DNA from: Ancylostoma caninum
Lineage: Eukaryota; Nematoda; Chromadorea; Rhabditida; Ancylostomatidae
Assembly (NCBI GenBank): GCA_037903475.1
Contig: JBAJFG010000298.1
Location: 434,001-498,000, forward strand
Direction: 5' to 3'
DNA length: 64,000 bases
Shown: piece after piece, positions 55,801-64,000 of the stretch
Layout of the letters: each line of letters begins with the position of its first letter
Numbering within the stretch: the stretch's first letter is position 1
The notes under the pieces: generated by a model
Database searches by the model: none
What the model was told of the DNA's origin: nothing
What the model saw: only the letters and a program-made list of their open reading frames with translations
Program-made: the position numbers and the translations under genes

Positions 55801-57710
55801 CGCCTTCATAAGATCATTCGGAATGCGCAGGTATCAGCTGTCCCAGCGCTCTTCCAAGCCTGTCACAGATGTTTTTTCGAAAACTGGAGAAAAATCCTAC
55901 GAAAATGGGGGAGTCTCAGCCAAGAAATGAGGACAGCTAGGACAGAGATACCAATAATTTTTGCAAGAACAAGTTGTACATTTTCCCATTTTATTCTGGG
56001 AGGGCAAAAGATCGTCTCGTTGTTGAGCTAAAGTACGCTCAATACTGAGATTTTCGCATCGCGCAACGAAAAGTCCGCATTTTGAACAGGAATAAAATGA
56101 AAACCAATAGATCTGCAATAGCACCGATCGAAGGGCTAAATGAGCATGAAGAGTAGTCGCGAAATTGTTATTGCATCTCACTCTTGTGCCCCACTTCTAA
56201 TGTTATGGTATGCTCATTCGTAGCACGTGGTTAAAAGTCAAAAATCCTCGAATTCGCCAGGATTTCTCGGAAGCTCATAACAAGATACTAGGCACGAAAC
56301 TGTAACGAGTTCTTGTAAAATTTATCGAAAATTTCCCTATTCTAGTCGGTTTCCAAGACGTCGCAAGGCTCGTCGCGCACCTTGTCGCGCGCGATCAGCG
56401 GCAAAATATGGGCAAAATGAAAAACTTCAGAAATCCAAGGTTCAAATTGGAGATTTGGAGATGATTTCGTTAGGGTCGATAGTCCAGCACCCTGTTACAC
56501 CTTACACCTGGTTTGGTCCGTAGACCATTTCATTGTGATGAGTTATAGCCTTGGAACGAAAAGAACGCAAATCCGCGTTCTGAACGTTCATTTTTAACGA
56601 AGTTAGTGCGGGTATTGTATGTACCTATGAGATCCCCAATTGTAAGGGTAAAAAAACGTTAGAGAACTAATGCAACTTTAAAACTCAGGAAGTCTGTTTA
56701 GCAGCAATTGTTACGAAGGTCCATGAGTGGAGGATAAATGCTGCGCCTTCATTTTTTTTCATATATTTTTTGCATTTTTTAAACATATTTTTTGCATCTT
56801 ATTTTTTGCAGTGTTTTCCTGATTATAAGCTGACAATAAGAAAGCACTGTGGTTATCAGTTTCGGCTAATTTCATGTATGAAACAAAAATTCAATACAAA
56901 TGTATGCTGATGTCAATTAATGGACCCAAAGTTTGGATCGATTGGAGTATGAGGTTTATTCAAGTCTGAATATTCGATTCCGAATAAGTCGATTTCGAAT
57001 AAGTCGATGAACGAGAAAGCGATACGGCCTTGGGAAAAGGATAAAACGAGCTCACACTTTTGCGAATATCCAAATGTGTGAATTACTCTCCAAAATATTA
57101 ATGTGATCAACCAACTTATATAAATTTTAATCGGTTTTCTAAATGATAGATACACCAGGAAACTCATTGAGAAAAAATTGCAGAGAAAAAAACGTGGAGA
57201 AAAAAATTAACACGTGGAATGACAGTGAAGCAGAGGTTGAATCGATCGACCCGAGTTTGGATTGAATATACATATAATATAATAAATGTCTTGCACATAA
57301 GGTCAGGTTTCTCAGGTCGATCCTCCACAGGGCCCTGGCAACCTTACTGTAGCTTCAGGTGCCACTACATGGCAGTAATGATGAAAAATATTGCAGAGCA
57401 TGACATCCACATTTTACTGATTACTACACTATTAACGTTCTTACCGTTATAGAGGAAGGTGACTGTATTGAAGAGTTGGTCTTCATACAAACATCAATAG
57501 AAAGTGAGGGGTCAACGGTGGCATTGAGCGAGACTGGGGGCAAATCAGCCTCTAAAAAACTAATTTCACTGAGGTCAGCCTCAATCCTGATAGATATGAG
57601 CTAAGGTACACAGGACACCAGACCCAGCCGATCATTAAGAAGTCACCTGCGTGAATTAGCCATGCATGTGATATGGCGATTAGCGCCAGAATAAGACGGA
57701 ATCTGACCAT
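37857..57710 (-). CDS. Large secreted Ig/fibronectin type III protein
   Basis: This encodes about 1,500 residues: signal peptide, FN3x2, Ig, FN3, Ig, FN3x3, Ig, FN3, Ig, FN3x4 and a charged tail ending AEKRRIVKEPPL, with no membrane helix, so probably a matrix or cell-surface-bound protein. Exons: 57710-57647, 57551-57445, 52532-52421, 50385-50272, 50201-50113, 50042-49844, 49740-49612, 48768-48675, 48611-48434, 48380-48292, 48230-48130, 47818-47742, 47511-47425, 47364-47214, 47150-47050, 46824-46727, 45960-45839, 45787-45690, 45628-45537, 44375-44251, 44176-44070, 44016-43918, 43861-43729, 43643-43430, 43391-43190, 42715-42523, 42229-42138, 42085-41890, 40438-40341, 40067-39945, 39884-39787, 39730-39551, 39461-39378, 39328-39207, 39095-38930 (doubtful), 38095-38016, 37957-37857. 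Phases agree except around 40341-40067 and after 39207. Stop TGA 37857-37859. Orthology is unresolved; LAR-type phosphatases and sidekick have different domain orders. Confidence 0.85.
38569..38836. mobile_element. hAT MITE, older copy of the GTGGCGGACGCAG family
   Basis: The left end CAGAGGCGTTCGC is a mutated CAGTGGCGGACGC; the right end contains CTGCGTCCGGCAGTG. Inside are the family landmarks GAGAATGGGTCGCCAA, CTTGCATTAGTTTA and GGCGGAGACCCCAC. Flanks TACAGTAG and TACAGTAC agree at 7 of 8 bases. It lies in the last long intron of the Ig/FN3 gene. Confidence 0.75.
41295..41359. mobile_element. 65-bp hAT micro-MITE with perfect 8-bp target duplication
   Basis: CAGGGATGAGCGGAA at the left end is inverted as TTCCGCTCATCCCTG at the right end. 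GTATGAAC flanks it at 41287-41294 and 41360-41367. The interior is only about 35 bp. A second member of the family, 210 bp, is at 59724-59933. Confidence 0.9.
41890..43861 (-). CDS. Ig-FN3-Ig block of the large gene (detail)
   Basis: This block shows the domain evidence best. Ig-3 has the B-strand Cys in LQLVCRAEGSPVPEVTWYW with the C-strand Trp, and the F-strand Cys in LALCVAGNEDS (43643-43190). FN3-7 follows with the B-strand Trp in INVTWQEP, then KYIVYYAVRD and TRYLVRVQAATADGPG (43391-42523). Ig-4 has TVVLRCSAQGQPIPRIFYAW and TVICRAENKHES (42229-41890). The Ig F-G strands and the start of the following FN3 share one exon in both Ig-1/FN3-3 and Ig-3/FN3-7, which suggests the Ig-FN3 pair was duplicated as a unit. 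Confidence 0.85.
42852..43080. mobile_element. hAT MITE, copy with a decayed right end
   Basis: The left end CAGTGGCGGACGCAGAAAGTG is intact. The interior has the family's homopolymer G tract and AT-rich core, and the right end has mutated. Flanks CTACCTAC (42844-42851) and CTACCTAT agree at 7 of 8. It is in the intron between exons 43391-43190 and 42715-42523. Confidence 0.75.
44682..44700. repeat. Poly-C tract
   Basis: About 19 consecutive C in the long intron 45537-44375. Probably a remnant of the C-rich end of a MITE. Confidence 0.9.
45361..45526. repeat. Near-perfect 166-bp hairpin 11 nt from a splice donor
   Basis: The left arm 45361-45434 and right arm 45453-45526 are inverted copies of about 73 bp with three or four differences, around an 18-bp spacer. 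Landmarks are CTACTCTTTCAGTTCGTTT / AAACGAACTGAAAGAGTAG and GGATGAAGTCCA / TGGACTTCATCC. The spacer sequence AGTAAATGATGATA also stands just before the left arm. It lies right after the donor of exon 45628-45537. Confidence 0.9.
50808..51357. mobile_element. hAT MITE interrupted by a SINE, target duplication CCCGTCAG
   Basis: The left end CAATGGCTGACGCATGG and right end TTTCTGCGTCACTG are diverged family ends. CCCGTCAG flanks at 50800-50807 and 51358-51365, an exact 8-bp match. Without the 275-bp SINE inside it, the element is about 275 bp, like the copy at 34309-34587. It lies in the intron between exons 52532-52421 and 50385-50272. Confidence 0.9.
50976..51250 (-). mobile_element. tRNA-derived SINE, copy 2, nested in a hAT MITE
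   Basis: On the minus strand the head GTGTGGCGCAGTGGTAAGAG (box A) is followed by GATGGTTTGATCCCG (box B), a closer match to a tRNA than copy 1. The body matches 34708-34990 throughout. AT-rich sequence of the host MITE continues on both sides (TTAATTAATA / TTATTAATAT). Confidence 0.88.
52975..53241. mobile_element. Palindromic TA-flanked MITE, family copy 2
   Basis: Ends CAGTGGACGGCAATGGCG and CCATTGCCGTCCACTG, inside TA at 52973-52974 and 53242-53243. Most of the 267 bp is self-complementary, with the core CGAGAAGGACGCCGCGCAAC facing GTTGCGCGGCGTCCTTCTCG. It shares this core with 29676-29950. A mariner copy begins at the very next base. Confidence 0.85.
53244..54036 (+). pseudogene. Mariner element, internally deleted and frame-broken
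   Basis: The left end TTAGATTGGTGCACAATTAA and the right-end remnant GCCGCATTAAT near 54012 match the usual mariner termini. The start of the transposase is readable as a mariner HTH (HHLMLYQFGKGWNATQSLHD, then LNEILAEEK). Frames then shift; a piece LNEQELLAAIEG fits the linker after the first HTH, and DLQRLRNDCAAYYAF near 53960-54000 resembles the transposase C-terminus. At about 790 bp against some 1.3 kb for an intact copy, and with several stops, it is dead. Open frames over it are not genes. Confidence 0.75.
54477..56624. mobile_element. 2.1-kb foldback element with ~1-kb near-identical arms
   Basis: The left arm 54477-55475 and right arm 55628-56624 are inverted copies with only a few percent difference, around a 152-bp spacer. 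Outer ends are GTACATACAATACCCGC and its complement. Each arm carries the same 94-codon frame (54920-55204 plus, 55897-56181 minus), differing by one residue. It lies in the 4.9-kb second intron of the Ig/FN3 gene. No target duplication was found. Confidence 0.9.
54920..55204 (+). CDS. Small Cys-rich frame in the foldback arm (twin at 55897-56181)
   Basis: 94 codons from ATG to stop. The product has CSKCGLFVARCE in the middle and a cluster CTTCSCKNYWYVCPSCPHF near the end, a spacing compatible with zinc binding. Its inverted twin differs only by Val/Leu in that cluster. Identity of the arms alone would preserve both frames, so conservation is not proof of function. I do not recognise a family, and opposite-strand frames also exist. 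Confidence 0.3.
   Translation: MRCNNNFATTLHAHLALRSVLLQIYWFSFYSCSKCGLFVARCENLSIERTLAQQRDDLLPSQNKMGKCTTCSCKNYWYVCPSCPHFLAETPPFS
57647..57710 (-). CDS. Signal-peptide exon of the Ig/FN3 gene
   Basis: ATG at 57710 opens 21 codons: Met-Val-Arg-Phe-Arg, then a hydrophobic core LILALIAISHAWLI, then His-Ala before the GTGACT donor. The exon ends one base into a codon, exactly the phase the next exon (57551-57445, GTT-free start EADLPPVSL) needs. Cleavage after the Ala is likely. No further ATG or upstream acceptor was needed. Confidence 0.8.
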
Positions 57711-58939
57711 CCAGAATATGTGGGGACGCAATGACGGCGGCTAGTCGAGTCGAGGGCAGAATCCGCGCTTCAAACTCCGCTTTCCTTGTGATCCAACAGC
57801 GGCTGAACTATCGATTGAGGCGCTGTCTGATTATTACAACGAAAGATTTGCATAGAAGCGCAGTCGCACGAACTCGGCCTCAACTCACCAGTACGAGGCG
57901 GTGTGACGGTGGACGGCTTCGGATGCCAGGGATATTCTGGAGAATCGACCGGAACGCAGGAGTGACGCAGCAGCTTTGACTGCTGGGGGCGGCGCCGGCG
58001 ATCACCTGTCCCTCACATGTTTCTACGATGTTTTCAACGGGATCGCCTTGCGCTTCCCTCGAGGTCCTGTAGCCTTGTCATAAGGACTCTAGGTTCACCC
58101 TGTTCATTGGAGGACACATCGGCAGCGAGTACGAGCAAGAAATAAGCAGAAGGGAGACAAAAAGAAGGCGCAGGTGACATGGAAAGGGTAAAGGTAGGGA
58201 ACATGTAGGTGTGGGAACCCTAAGAAACATCCAGAGCTTGGAACTAAGAAGTTTCATGCTACAAATTTTTCAATGAATTTGTATCAAGCACTTTGCAGCG
58301 ATTCTCCGCTGCAGAACTTATCAACAATTTTTCGAAAAAAACTGACATTATCCATGAACCATGTGCCATTTTCTGCAGCGAATTGTATTGATATGACCAG
58401 CTACCCCCAATTTCAGATGTTCTTGTGCAGTACAGTCGAATAAAAAGTCTCAGTCAACTTTGTCTACTCTTAAAGAAAGCTGAATATAAGGGAAGTGTAG
58501 ATGACTCAATCTGTGATTTGTTCCATGAAGAGGATGGTGAAAAAATCATATTTATATGTATATTTATATTTGGAAAGTAATCTATAGCACTGCAAATTAT
58601 GAAAAAAAAACATAAAGCTAACAGCTTATTGTACAACAACATCTCTATTAACACGTTCGACTTTCACTGTTTGTTTGTTTGTTTGTTTTGTTTTTGTTTA
58701 TTTCACTGTTTCACTTTCGCTTCACTATTACTTTGGAGAGATTACCACATTAGTCTAAGAAATTTTATGTTGCTATATCTATAGACATGGAAGCATGACT
58801 CAGCCACCTCACAATTTCGGTCATTTAAATAAATAATGAATAAGTAAACAAATCTCAAGCAATAAATAGATAGCGAGGGTCATTGGTCATCTTCAAGTAA
58901 TCACAGAGAATGATTCAATGAGCGCTTACTCATATTTGT

Positions 58940-59330
58940 CAGATTCTTCCATGCGAAAAACTATTTGTCGCGGATAACGCCCTGGAAGAGGTGGATGAAT
59001 CCGATCCAGCCTTGGCTGACCATGAAGATGAGAAACTTAACGTTGATCGGTCAACAGTGTCCCGTCAATTAAAGAAAATTGGCAAGATGAAGGAGGCGGA
59101 ATGCTGGGTTCCAAGTGAGTTGTCAGGAGAACCGCAATGTCGATTCTTGAAAATCTGCTTCTCTTTGCCCACAAGTGTTCAATCCTTCTCTTGAATCGGA
59201 TTACTGTTGACCGAAAATGAGTCAAGCGTCTCACAGAGATGAGGTCGACCCAGTGACTAGACCCAGCGAGCTTCCAAAAAAAATGGTCGCAGCGCAGCTT
59301 CACCCATAAACAGCTATTTTCGTCATTTCT
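58940..59330 (+). pseudogene. Second mariner transposase relic
   Basis: VDRSTVSRQLKKIGKMKEAE followed by CWVPSEL is the second HTH and the W-V-P-H-E-L motif of mariner transposases. Downstream frames shift twice; pieces resembling the catalytic domain start are visible. No terminal repeats were found. Dead copy. Confidence 0.7.
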
Positions 59331-59723
59331 TAGTCAACTGCATTCATCCACTAGGAGTTTCTTCTAAGTAGGCATACTACATACTGTAATAATGTCGCGG
59401 GACTGCGAAAACCGACGGTCGCTCCGAGGAGTCACCGTCGCCTTGGCATAACTTTCTTAGAACTGCCCAATCATAGCGTATTGGTCACCACTCGATTTGT
59501 CTTAAGGAGGTCTTTCAGATCGACAGTTCATGGATATCTAATGCGTATAATGATACAGAATGGGAAAGAAAGGACTAGTAATTAATCGAAATGTTCATCT
59601 GTTCGCCCAAATAAAGACTTTTTGATCTAATCGGGCATTTCGTAAAAAGAATTCCTTGGGTGGGCATTGGACCGGGAGCAATCGCGGACGCGACATGCTC
59701 CTTCGCTCAGGGTCCGCTGGGAT

Positions 59724-59933
59724 CAGGGGTGAGCGGGAGTGTTGCGTACGACCAGAAGTCGGAAGTCCGAAGTTTGAGGAAGTTTAAAATCTGGCGGTAT
59801 TTGGAGAAATAAAAACAGCCTGCATGAATTCAACTATCTCAGCCACTGCCAATCCTCCAAAAATCTTGAAGTTAGGAGCTCGCACAACACCAGGATTCAA
59901 GAACTTCCGAAACTGGAATTCCGCTCATCCCTG
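59724..59933. mobile_element. 210-bp hAT MITE, target duplication GCTGGGAT
   Basis: Left end CAGGGGTGAGCGGGA, right end TTCCGCTCATCCCTG; GCTGGGAT flanks at 59716-59723 and 59934-59941, exact. Same family as the 65-bp element at 41295-41359. Confidence 0.9.
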
Positions 59934-59941
59934 GCTGGGAT

Positions 59942-62160
59942 GTCTTGCAGCGGCTAAAAGTGCTAAAAATCGTATCTCTTAAAAACATTTCGTTTGCACC
60001 GATTAGCCACCCCCTCCCCGCCCCCAAATTAATGCAATCCCAACTGATAAATGACGACAGCTAGAACTGCTTTAACTACATTTGCTTACCTTCTTGAAAG
60101 TACACATAGTGTTCCTCATTAGGTTTCATAAGAAGATCAGCAGCTCATCTCACTAGCGAACTGCAGCTCCCTCAATGAGTTCGACCGCTGAAATAGTGTG
60201 CTCTATCAGCAATTTCGTCAAAAATCGAATGTCTTCGAAATAGTGTAGAGTTTGCCCAGTTCTGTGCCTAGATGTTTGATCCTGGAAGGTTTCGCCTCAG
60301 TTTCGCCGAACTAATCAAATTTGAGCATGAGATCCGGTTCATCACAACGGGTTCCGCCATTACTAATCTGATCCACTACACGGCATCAGTCGATATATCG
60401 ATTACTTGGAGGAAACCAGTAAATCAAAAGTTCACTTCAAGAGGATATCTGAAAGATTTCCCTAAGGCGAATCGAATGGTGACGAAAACGCTCTGATTGG
60501 GGCAGTTATAAGAAATTTGTGACAAGGGAACGGTGAGCGACTGTATGTATTCGACATCCGGTGAGCAATATTTTATTATACAAGCACAGAGAACTATTGT
60601 CCTAGGAGCGGTTGAGTATAAAATATTGAAAATAAGGTTAACACCGGTAAAGTGGCTCGGCTCACTTCTGCAACGAAACGATAACACTCATGTTGCAGTG
60701 CCGACCCGTGCAAAAAAATCGGCTAATTGGGGTTCGAGCTTCTGACTCACTCTGCGTGCTTTTCAGACCTGCCCCAACAGATTCCCATCTACTCAGCTAT
60801 CTAGCACTAGTATGCAACATTGCAGATTGCCAGGTTGTGTGTTTTAACACCCCAGATCTAACTATCGTTAACACATGAGGGTAATCTCAGTTGTTCATGC
60901 TGGCCTAGGGCTTTACACGAGCGATAAACATTTTCATAAGACTCTACTACATAGTCAGGCAACAACACCGTGCGACCCGACGGCCAAATCGGCCCGAGCG
61001 GGCCACCCGAGCTACCAAATTTGTGGCTGCGTGACAAGAGGTAGTACGTAGTGCTGGTCTGTGATTGCTCGCTTCATGTGCGCGTCGCAGCTGCAGCCTT
61101 CTAGGGTACGAGAAGTTCTGCGTGGATATGGACTACTTTTCTAAGCTTGAGTGAGACAGATGAGTGTTTTCGGAACCCAGAAACTGTGAGAAGGTGACCA
61201 CTGATGTCGTTTAGTGCGTCGAATTTGAAAAAACAACCTGAACTTGAAAAGCGTACGCGTGCGGCACGGTCGCGTCGCGGCGTACGTCATGACCGCCACC
61301 CCAAATTTGTGGGCGTGGCCTGTTACCGGGCGACCCGAGGGAATTACGTGAAACATCGGGAGAGCCGAAGGCATGATAGGAACCCACCGGGTGAGCCGAG
61401 GGAATGCTGAAAATTACCTGGCGACCGGATGCCAAAGCTTGCAGAATTCAAAGCATGTAAAGAAAGCATCTTCAAATTGCATTAGGGAACCGATTTTCAT
61501 GTCAATGTGATACAAGGCCGTGCCTGCTTTTCTCTCATTCCTCTCCAACTGCTGCACACTTTCCCGCGTTCTTTATCTCTCTGCTGTCTTCCCAACTATT
61601 GTCAGTTGTGGAACGCACTATAGTTATGGACGCTTTTCTTGTAGGCAGATTCGCAAGAAATTTGGATGACTCGGAATGAAAATACTTGTCAGCTATTCTT
61701 TTGTATGTTTCCAAAGAGTGGTTTCTGGGAGACCAGTCAATTTTTTAAACGCCTCCGACAAAAAAATTCACTGGTTGCTCACGGAATTTGAATAAGGATT
61801 ATGCATATTATGATAAAAACTCGTGAAATCCCAGGAAAAAGTCAACAAGGAATTGATCCCTAATGAAGCCGTAGGAGGGTTCAGTGGTCCGGAACCGCTC
61901 TCTGCGCAGCAACTTGCTCTTCCTGGTCTTCTGATTGTCTGCGCACCCGTACATTTCACTGACGTCACCGTTCTCATTTTTGACTCATGGTGCGGGGTGG
62001 TCGGCGATTCCGGACTATTGGTGTCTCATTCACATACTACATTTGACTGAGGAGATGCAATGAGCAGAAAAAAATTCAGAATGCCAACGAATAGCACGTG
62101 ATTGACATCTTTTCAACAATATAGATAAGTGATTCGGCCGCTTCCTTTGTGTGCAGAAGA
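59942..62160. other. Intergenic stretch up to the LTR retrotransposon
   Basis: Apart from the tandem repeat at 61327-61425, I find nothing supportable. Confidence 0.4.
61327..61425. repeat. ~31-bp tandem repeat in a GC-rich patch
   Basis: Three full units begin GGGCGACCCGAGGGAATT, GGGAGAGCCGAAGGCATG and GGGTGAGCCGAGGGAATG, then a partial unit. A related GC-rich patch with CCAAATTTGTGG-like words lies at 60970-61030 (CCGAGCGGGCCACCCGAG), so the two may be ends of one old element. The plus and minus open frames here reflect the repeat. Confidence 0.65.
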
Positions 62161-62324
62161 AGTGTGGTTAAGGATCTTTATTGAGAACCCTCAACCACAG
62201 TAGCACAAGCGAAATGAATGCTACCCTACTCTTACAATGCCTTAAATATACACTTGTTTACAATAACAGTGATAGGATAGCAAATCACATCGTTGTATCC
62301 CTCATTCTTCGAATGCTTCATTCT
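62160..62324 (-). repeat. Possible 3' LTR of the retrotransposon
   Basis: Directly after the pol stop, on the minus strand, a purine-rich GGAGAGG is followed by TGTGAAGAATG, and at about 62175 by AATAAA and an ACACTTCTTCTGCACA end. This is the order of polypurine tract, LTR start (TG), polyadenylation signal and LTR end (CA). The 5' LTR is outside the window, so it cannot be checked. Confidence 0.35.
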
Positions 62325-64000
62325 TCACATGCCTCTCCTACAAGGAGAGTCGTCTCGACTCCTTCTTCTTTCTTTGTGTTGGATGTTTCTCATGTGGGTT
62401 GTGCTTGGCCTCCCATCTTTTTTTTGTCCTTGGTTCCTTTCTTGATCCTGATTCTTCGGATCGGCCTCGGGACACTGGCGTCTGAATCGGGGAGGTGTAC
62501 CTCTGCGACACTCCCTTTTACGGAACGAGATATTCTGTTGATGGCGTTGCCTATTAGGATCTTCTATCACATAGAAGTTCGGCATTCTTTCTTCACAACG
62601 CCTCTTCGCTCTCGCAATTTTCTCCTTCCGTCTTCTCTCTTTCAGTTCTTGAGAGGCGAAATCAAATGGGCGTAGCTTGATCAGATCGTCCACAGTGAGA
62701 CGGAGTTTTTCAAGAAAGAGAAGAATTTGGCGACCCACGAAAGGGGATCGTTTAAATCTGGGATCTGCCCCAAGGCATAGTGCCGGATGCGTATATGGCG
62801 CTTTTTCGAGGACATCGCTATAGTGGTCTCTCACAATCGCTTCGAAGTTTCGTGTGGGTCCAGTGAGGTAGTTCACAAACTCCGAACACACCTCTCCCAT
62901 TTTCTTCCACCCAGCCTCATTGCTGTCCTCGTAGGGGCTCGGGAAAAATGCAAGAGCTCCACCACACTGGAGATGGCGCTCAAGTCCGATCAGCGTCTGG
63001 CGCATTGCTCGACTTTCTGGCATCCTGTCAGGCCAGACAACGATGATTGACGTGACGAGTGGAATAGACAGAAACTTCTGAGCTAGTGTAGACCAGTCGG
63101 CATATACATACATTGTGATGCTCTCATCGTAGTCGATTTCCTGATCGACTCTCGAGAACGCTGATGGTAGTGCAATGAACACATTTTGTCCCACACTTTT
63201 CATGGAACCGGGCAGCTCGATGCGATCCAACATGGCCAACGCTGTGGTTAAGCATTCTCCAACATCCAGTTGGATTTTCCAAGAGAAGACTGCCGAGTGT
63301 TCGTAGCGTTTTCCTTTAGCTTCTTCAACAGCTTTTGCGTATTCGTGACATCGCCGACGGTGAGCATCAATTGCGAGGGCTAGCCCATATGCTGTCAGGT
63401 GGAACGAATTCTTTTTCCTTAGCTCGTCCTCTTTTCTTCCGTCTCCCCAGCACTCCATCTCGGAAATTGATGCGACGTTCGCCAGTTGGAACATATCCTG
63501 AACTTTCTTGGAACGTGCTAGTGGGTGCTTCAGTGCTGGGATTGCCACATGTGCCATTTGGCCGAAAAGGCCACACTCGCATTGACGACGAAGATGCATC
63601 GGGTGTTCTATTCCGATCAGGATCCTGCAACATATGACATTAATTTTTAGACGTTCACTTTTTGATGTCTTGTCTCTTTTTGGTCTGCCCCTCTTTCTTC
63701 GAGTTTTCTTAGTCAAAAGAGGCTCATCAGGAATTCCCCTTGGTAGTTTCCTGAGCATGTCAAACGGCACTCTCACAGGTTCCCTATCTTCATGTATGAG
63801 GGTTACTAGAGCACTGTTATCACTAATATCTATTACGCGGTATGGTCCTTCCCACGGATTGGTTAGTTTTGGATGGGTCGATGTCTGTTTCTCGGTAGGG
63901 ATTCTCATATACACCCTGTCACCAATCTTGATAGGGTTTGTAGAAACGCGTTTTCTACGATCATAGTAGACTTTCATACGTTTACGCATTCTGGCGTTGA
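62325..64000 (-). CDS. LTR retrotransposon pol: integrase C-terminus fused to an unrecognised domain (5' end outside window)
   Basis: The frame is open from the window edge to TGA 62325-62327. The first in-frame Met is at 63989, but the frame continues upstream of it. The first ~110 residues are the end of an integrase: YYDRRKRVSTNPIKIGDRVY, then a GPY/F module (NPWEGPYRVIDISDNSALV). A basic linker KKTRRKRGRPKRDK follows, and then some 400 residues with a Cys pair (RRQCECGLFGQ), YVYADWSTLAQKF, SIIVVWPDRMPESRAM, a hydrophobic LQCGGALAFFPSPYED and a basic, Arg/Gln-rich C-terminus. At 63624-63640 there is an acceptor-like TATGTTGCAG, so part could be spliced. Gypsy or Pao type cannot be decided. 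Confidence 0.8.
   Translation of the reverse strand, partial: NARMRKRMKVYYDRRKRVSTNPIKIGDRVYMRIPTEKQTSTHPKLTNPWEGPYRVIDISDNSALVTLIHEDREPVRVPFDMLRKLPRGIPDEPLLTKKTRRKRGRPKRDKTSKSERLKINVICCRILIGIEHPMHLRRQCECGLFGQMAHVAIPALKHPLARSKKVQDMFQLANVASISEMECWGDGRKEDELRKKNSFHLTAYGLALAIDAHRRRCHEYAKAVEEAKGKRYEHSAVFSWKIQLDVGECLTTALAMLDRIELPGSMKSVGQNVFIALPSAFSRVDQEIDYDESITMYVYADWSTLAQKFLSIPLVTSIIVVWPDRMPESRAMRQTLIGLERHLQCGGALAFFPSPYEDSNEAGWKKMGEVCSEFVNYLTGPTRNFEAIVRDHYSDVLEKAPYTHPALCLGADPRFKRSPFVGRQILLFLEKLRLTVDDLIKLRPFDFASQELKERRRKEKIARAKRRCEERMPNFYVIEDPNRQRHQQNISFRKRECRRGTPPRFRRQCPEADPKNQDQERNQGQKKDGRPSTTHMRNIQHKERRRSRDDSPCRRGM

Noticed and set aside
37857..57710. LAR-type receptor phosphatase (ptp-3) as identity of the Ig/FN3 gene
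   Set aside because: LAR has three Ig domains first, then FN3 and a membrane helix with two phosphatase domains. Here FN3 domains come first, Ig and FN3 alternate, and the chain ends with a stop shortly after the last FN3.
62181..62675. 164-codon plus-strand frame over the retrotransposon end
   Set aside because: Shadow of the minus-strand pol frame and its 3' flank.

Overview
The window reads as eukaryotic intronic DNA from a nematode, most likely a clade V parasite of the strongylid/hookworm type. The evidence is small exons (60-280 bp), acceptors of the TTTNCAG type, donors GTAAGT/GTGAGT/GTTTGT, a trans-splice-like acceptor 6 nt upstream of a start codon, and very many small DNA transposons. 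The species is an inference. Few of the long open frames are genes; the real genes had to be assembled from short exons by following splice phase.

Layout. 1-9.5 kb: mostly non-coding, with two isolated candidate exons on the minus strand, a 562-bp TA-flanked element and a 1,148-bp hAT-like element with a perfect 8-bp target duplication. 9.5-12.4 kb (minus): vps-29, the retromer subunit. 15.2-15.7 kb (minus): last exons of an unidentified gene. 16.0-18.4 kb: 3' part of a Penelope-like retroelement (GIY-YIG domain), then a 1.5-kb palindromic element. 19.2-27.4 kb (minus): NDUFAF7 (mitochondrial complex I arginine methyltransferase), complete in 13 exons, followed about 220 bp downstream by a second, unidentified gene in a possible operon. 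30.1-36.7 kb (plus): a DUS4-type tRNA-dihydrouridine synthase, with a 5-kb first intron full of transposons.

37.9-57.7 kb (minus): one large gene for a secreted protein of about 1,500 residues. It has a signal peptide, four Ig domains and about eleven fibronectin type III domains, and no transmembrane segment. I followed 37 candidate exons. Splice phase agrees across nearly all junctions, but a strand is missing in one FN3 domain, and the next-to-last domain seems to have its F-G exon on the opposite strand. Its introns hold hAT MITEs with target duplications, a SINE nested in a MITE, a mariner relic, a 166-bp hairpin and a 2.1-kb palindrome. 58.9-61.4 kb: another mariner relic, a 210-bp hAT MITE and tandem repeats. 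62.2-64.0 kb (minus): the 3' part of an LTR retrotransposon pol gene, whose integrase is followed in frame by a long unrecognised domain.

The genes are ordinary housekeeping and matrix/adhesion functions (endosome sorting, respiratory complex assembly, tRNA modification, extracellular matrix) and are not a functional cluster. The unusual content is the transposon layer and the domain attached to the retrotransposon integrase.
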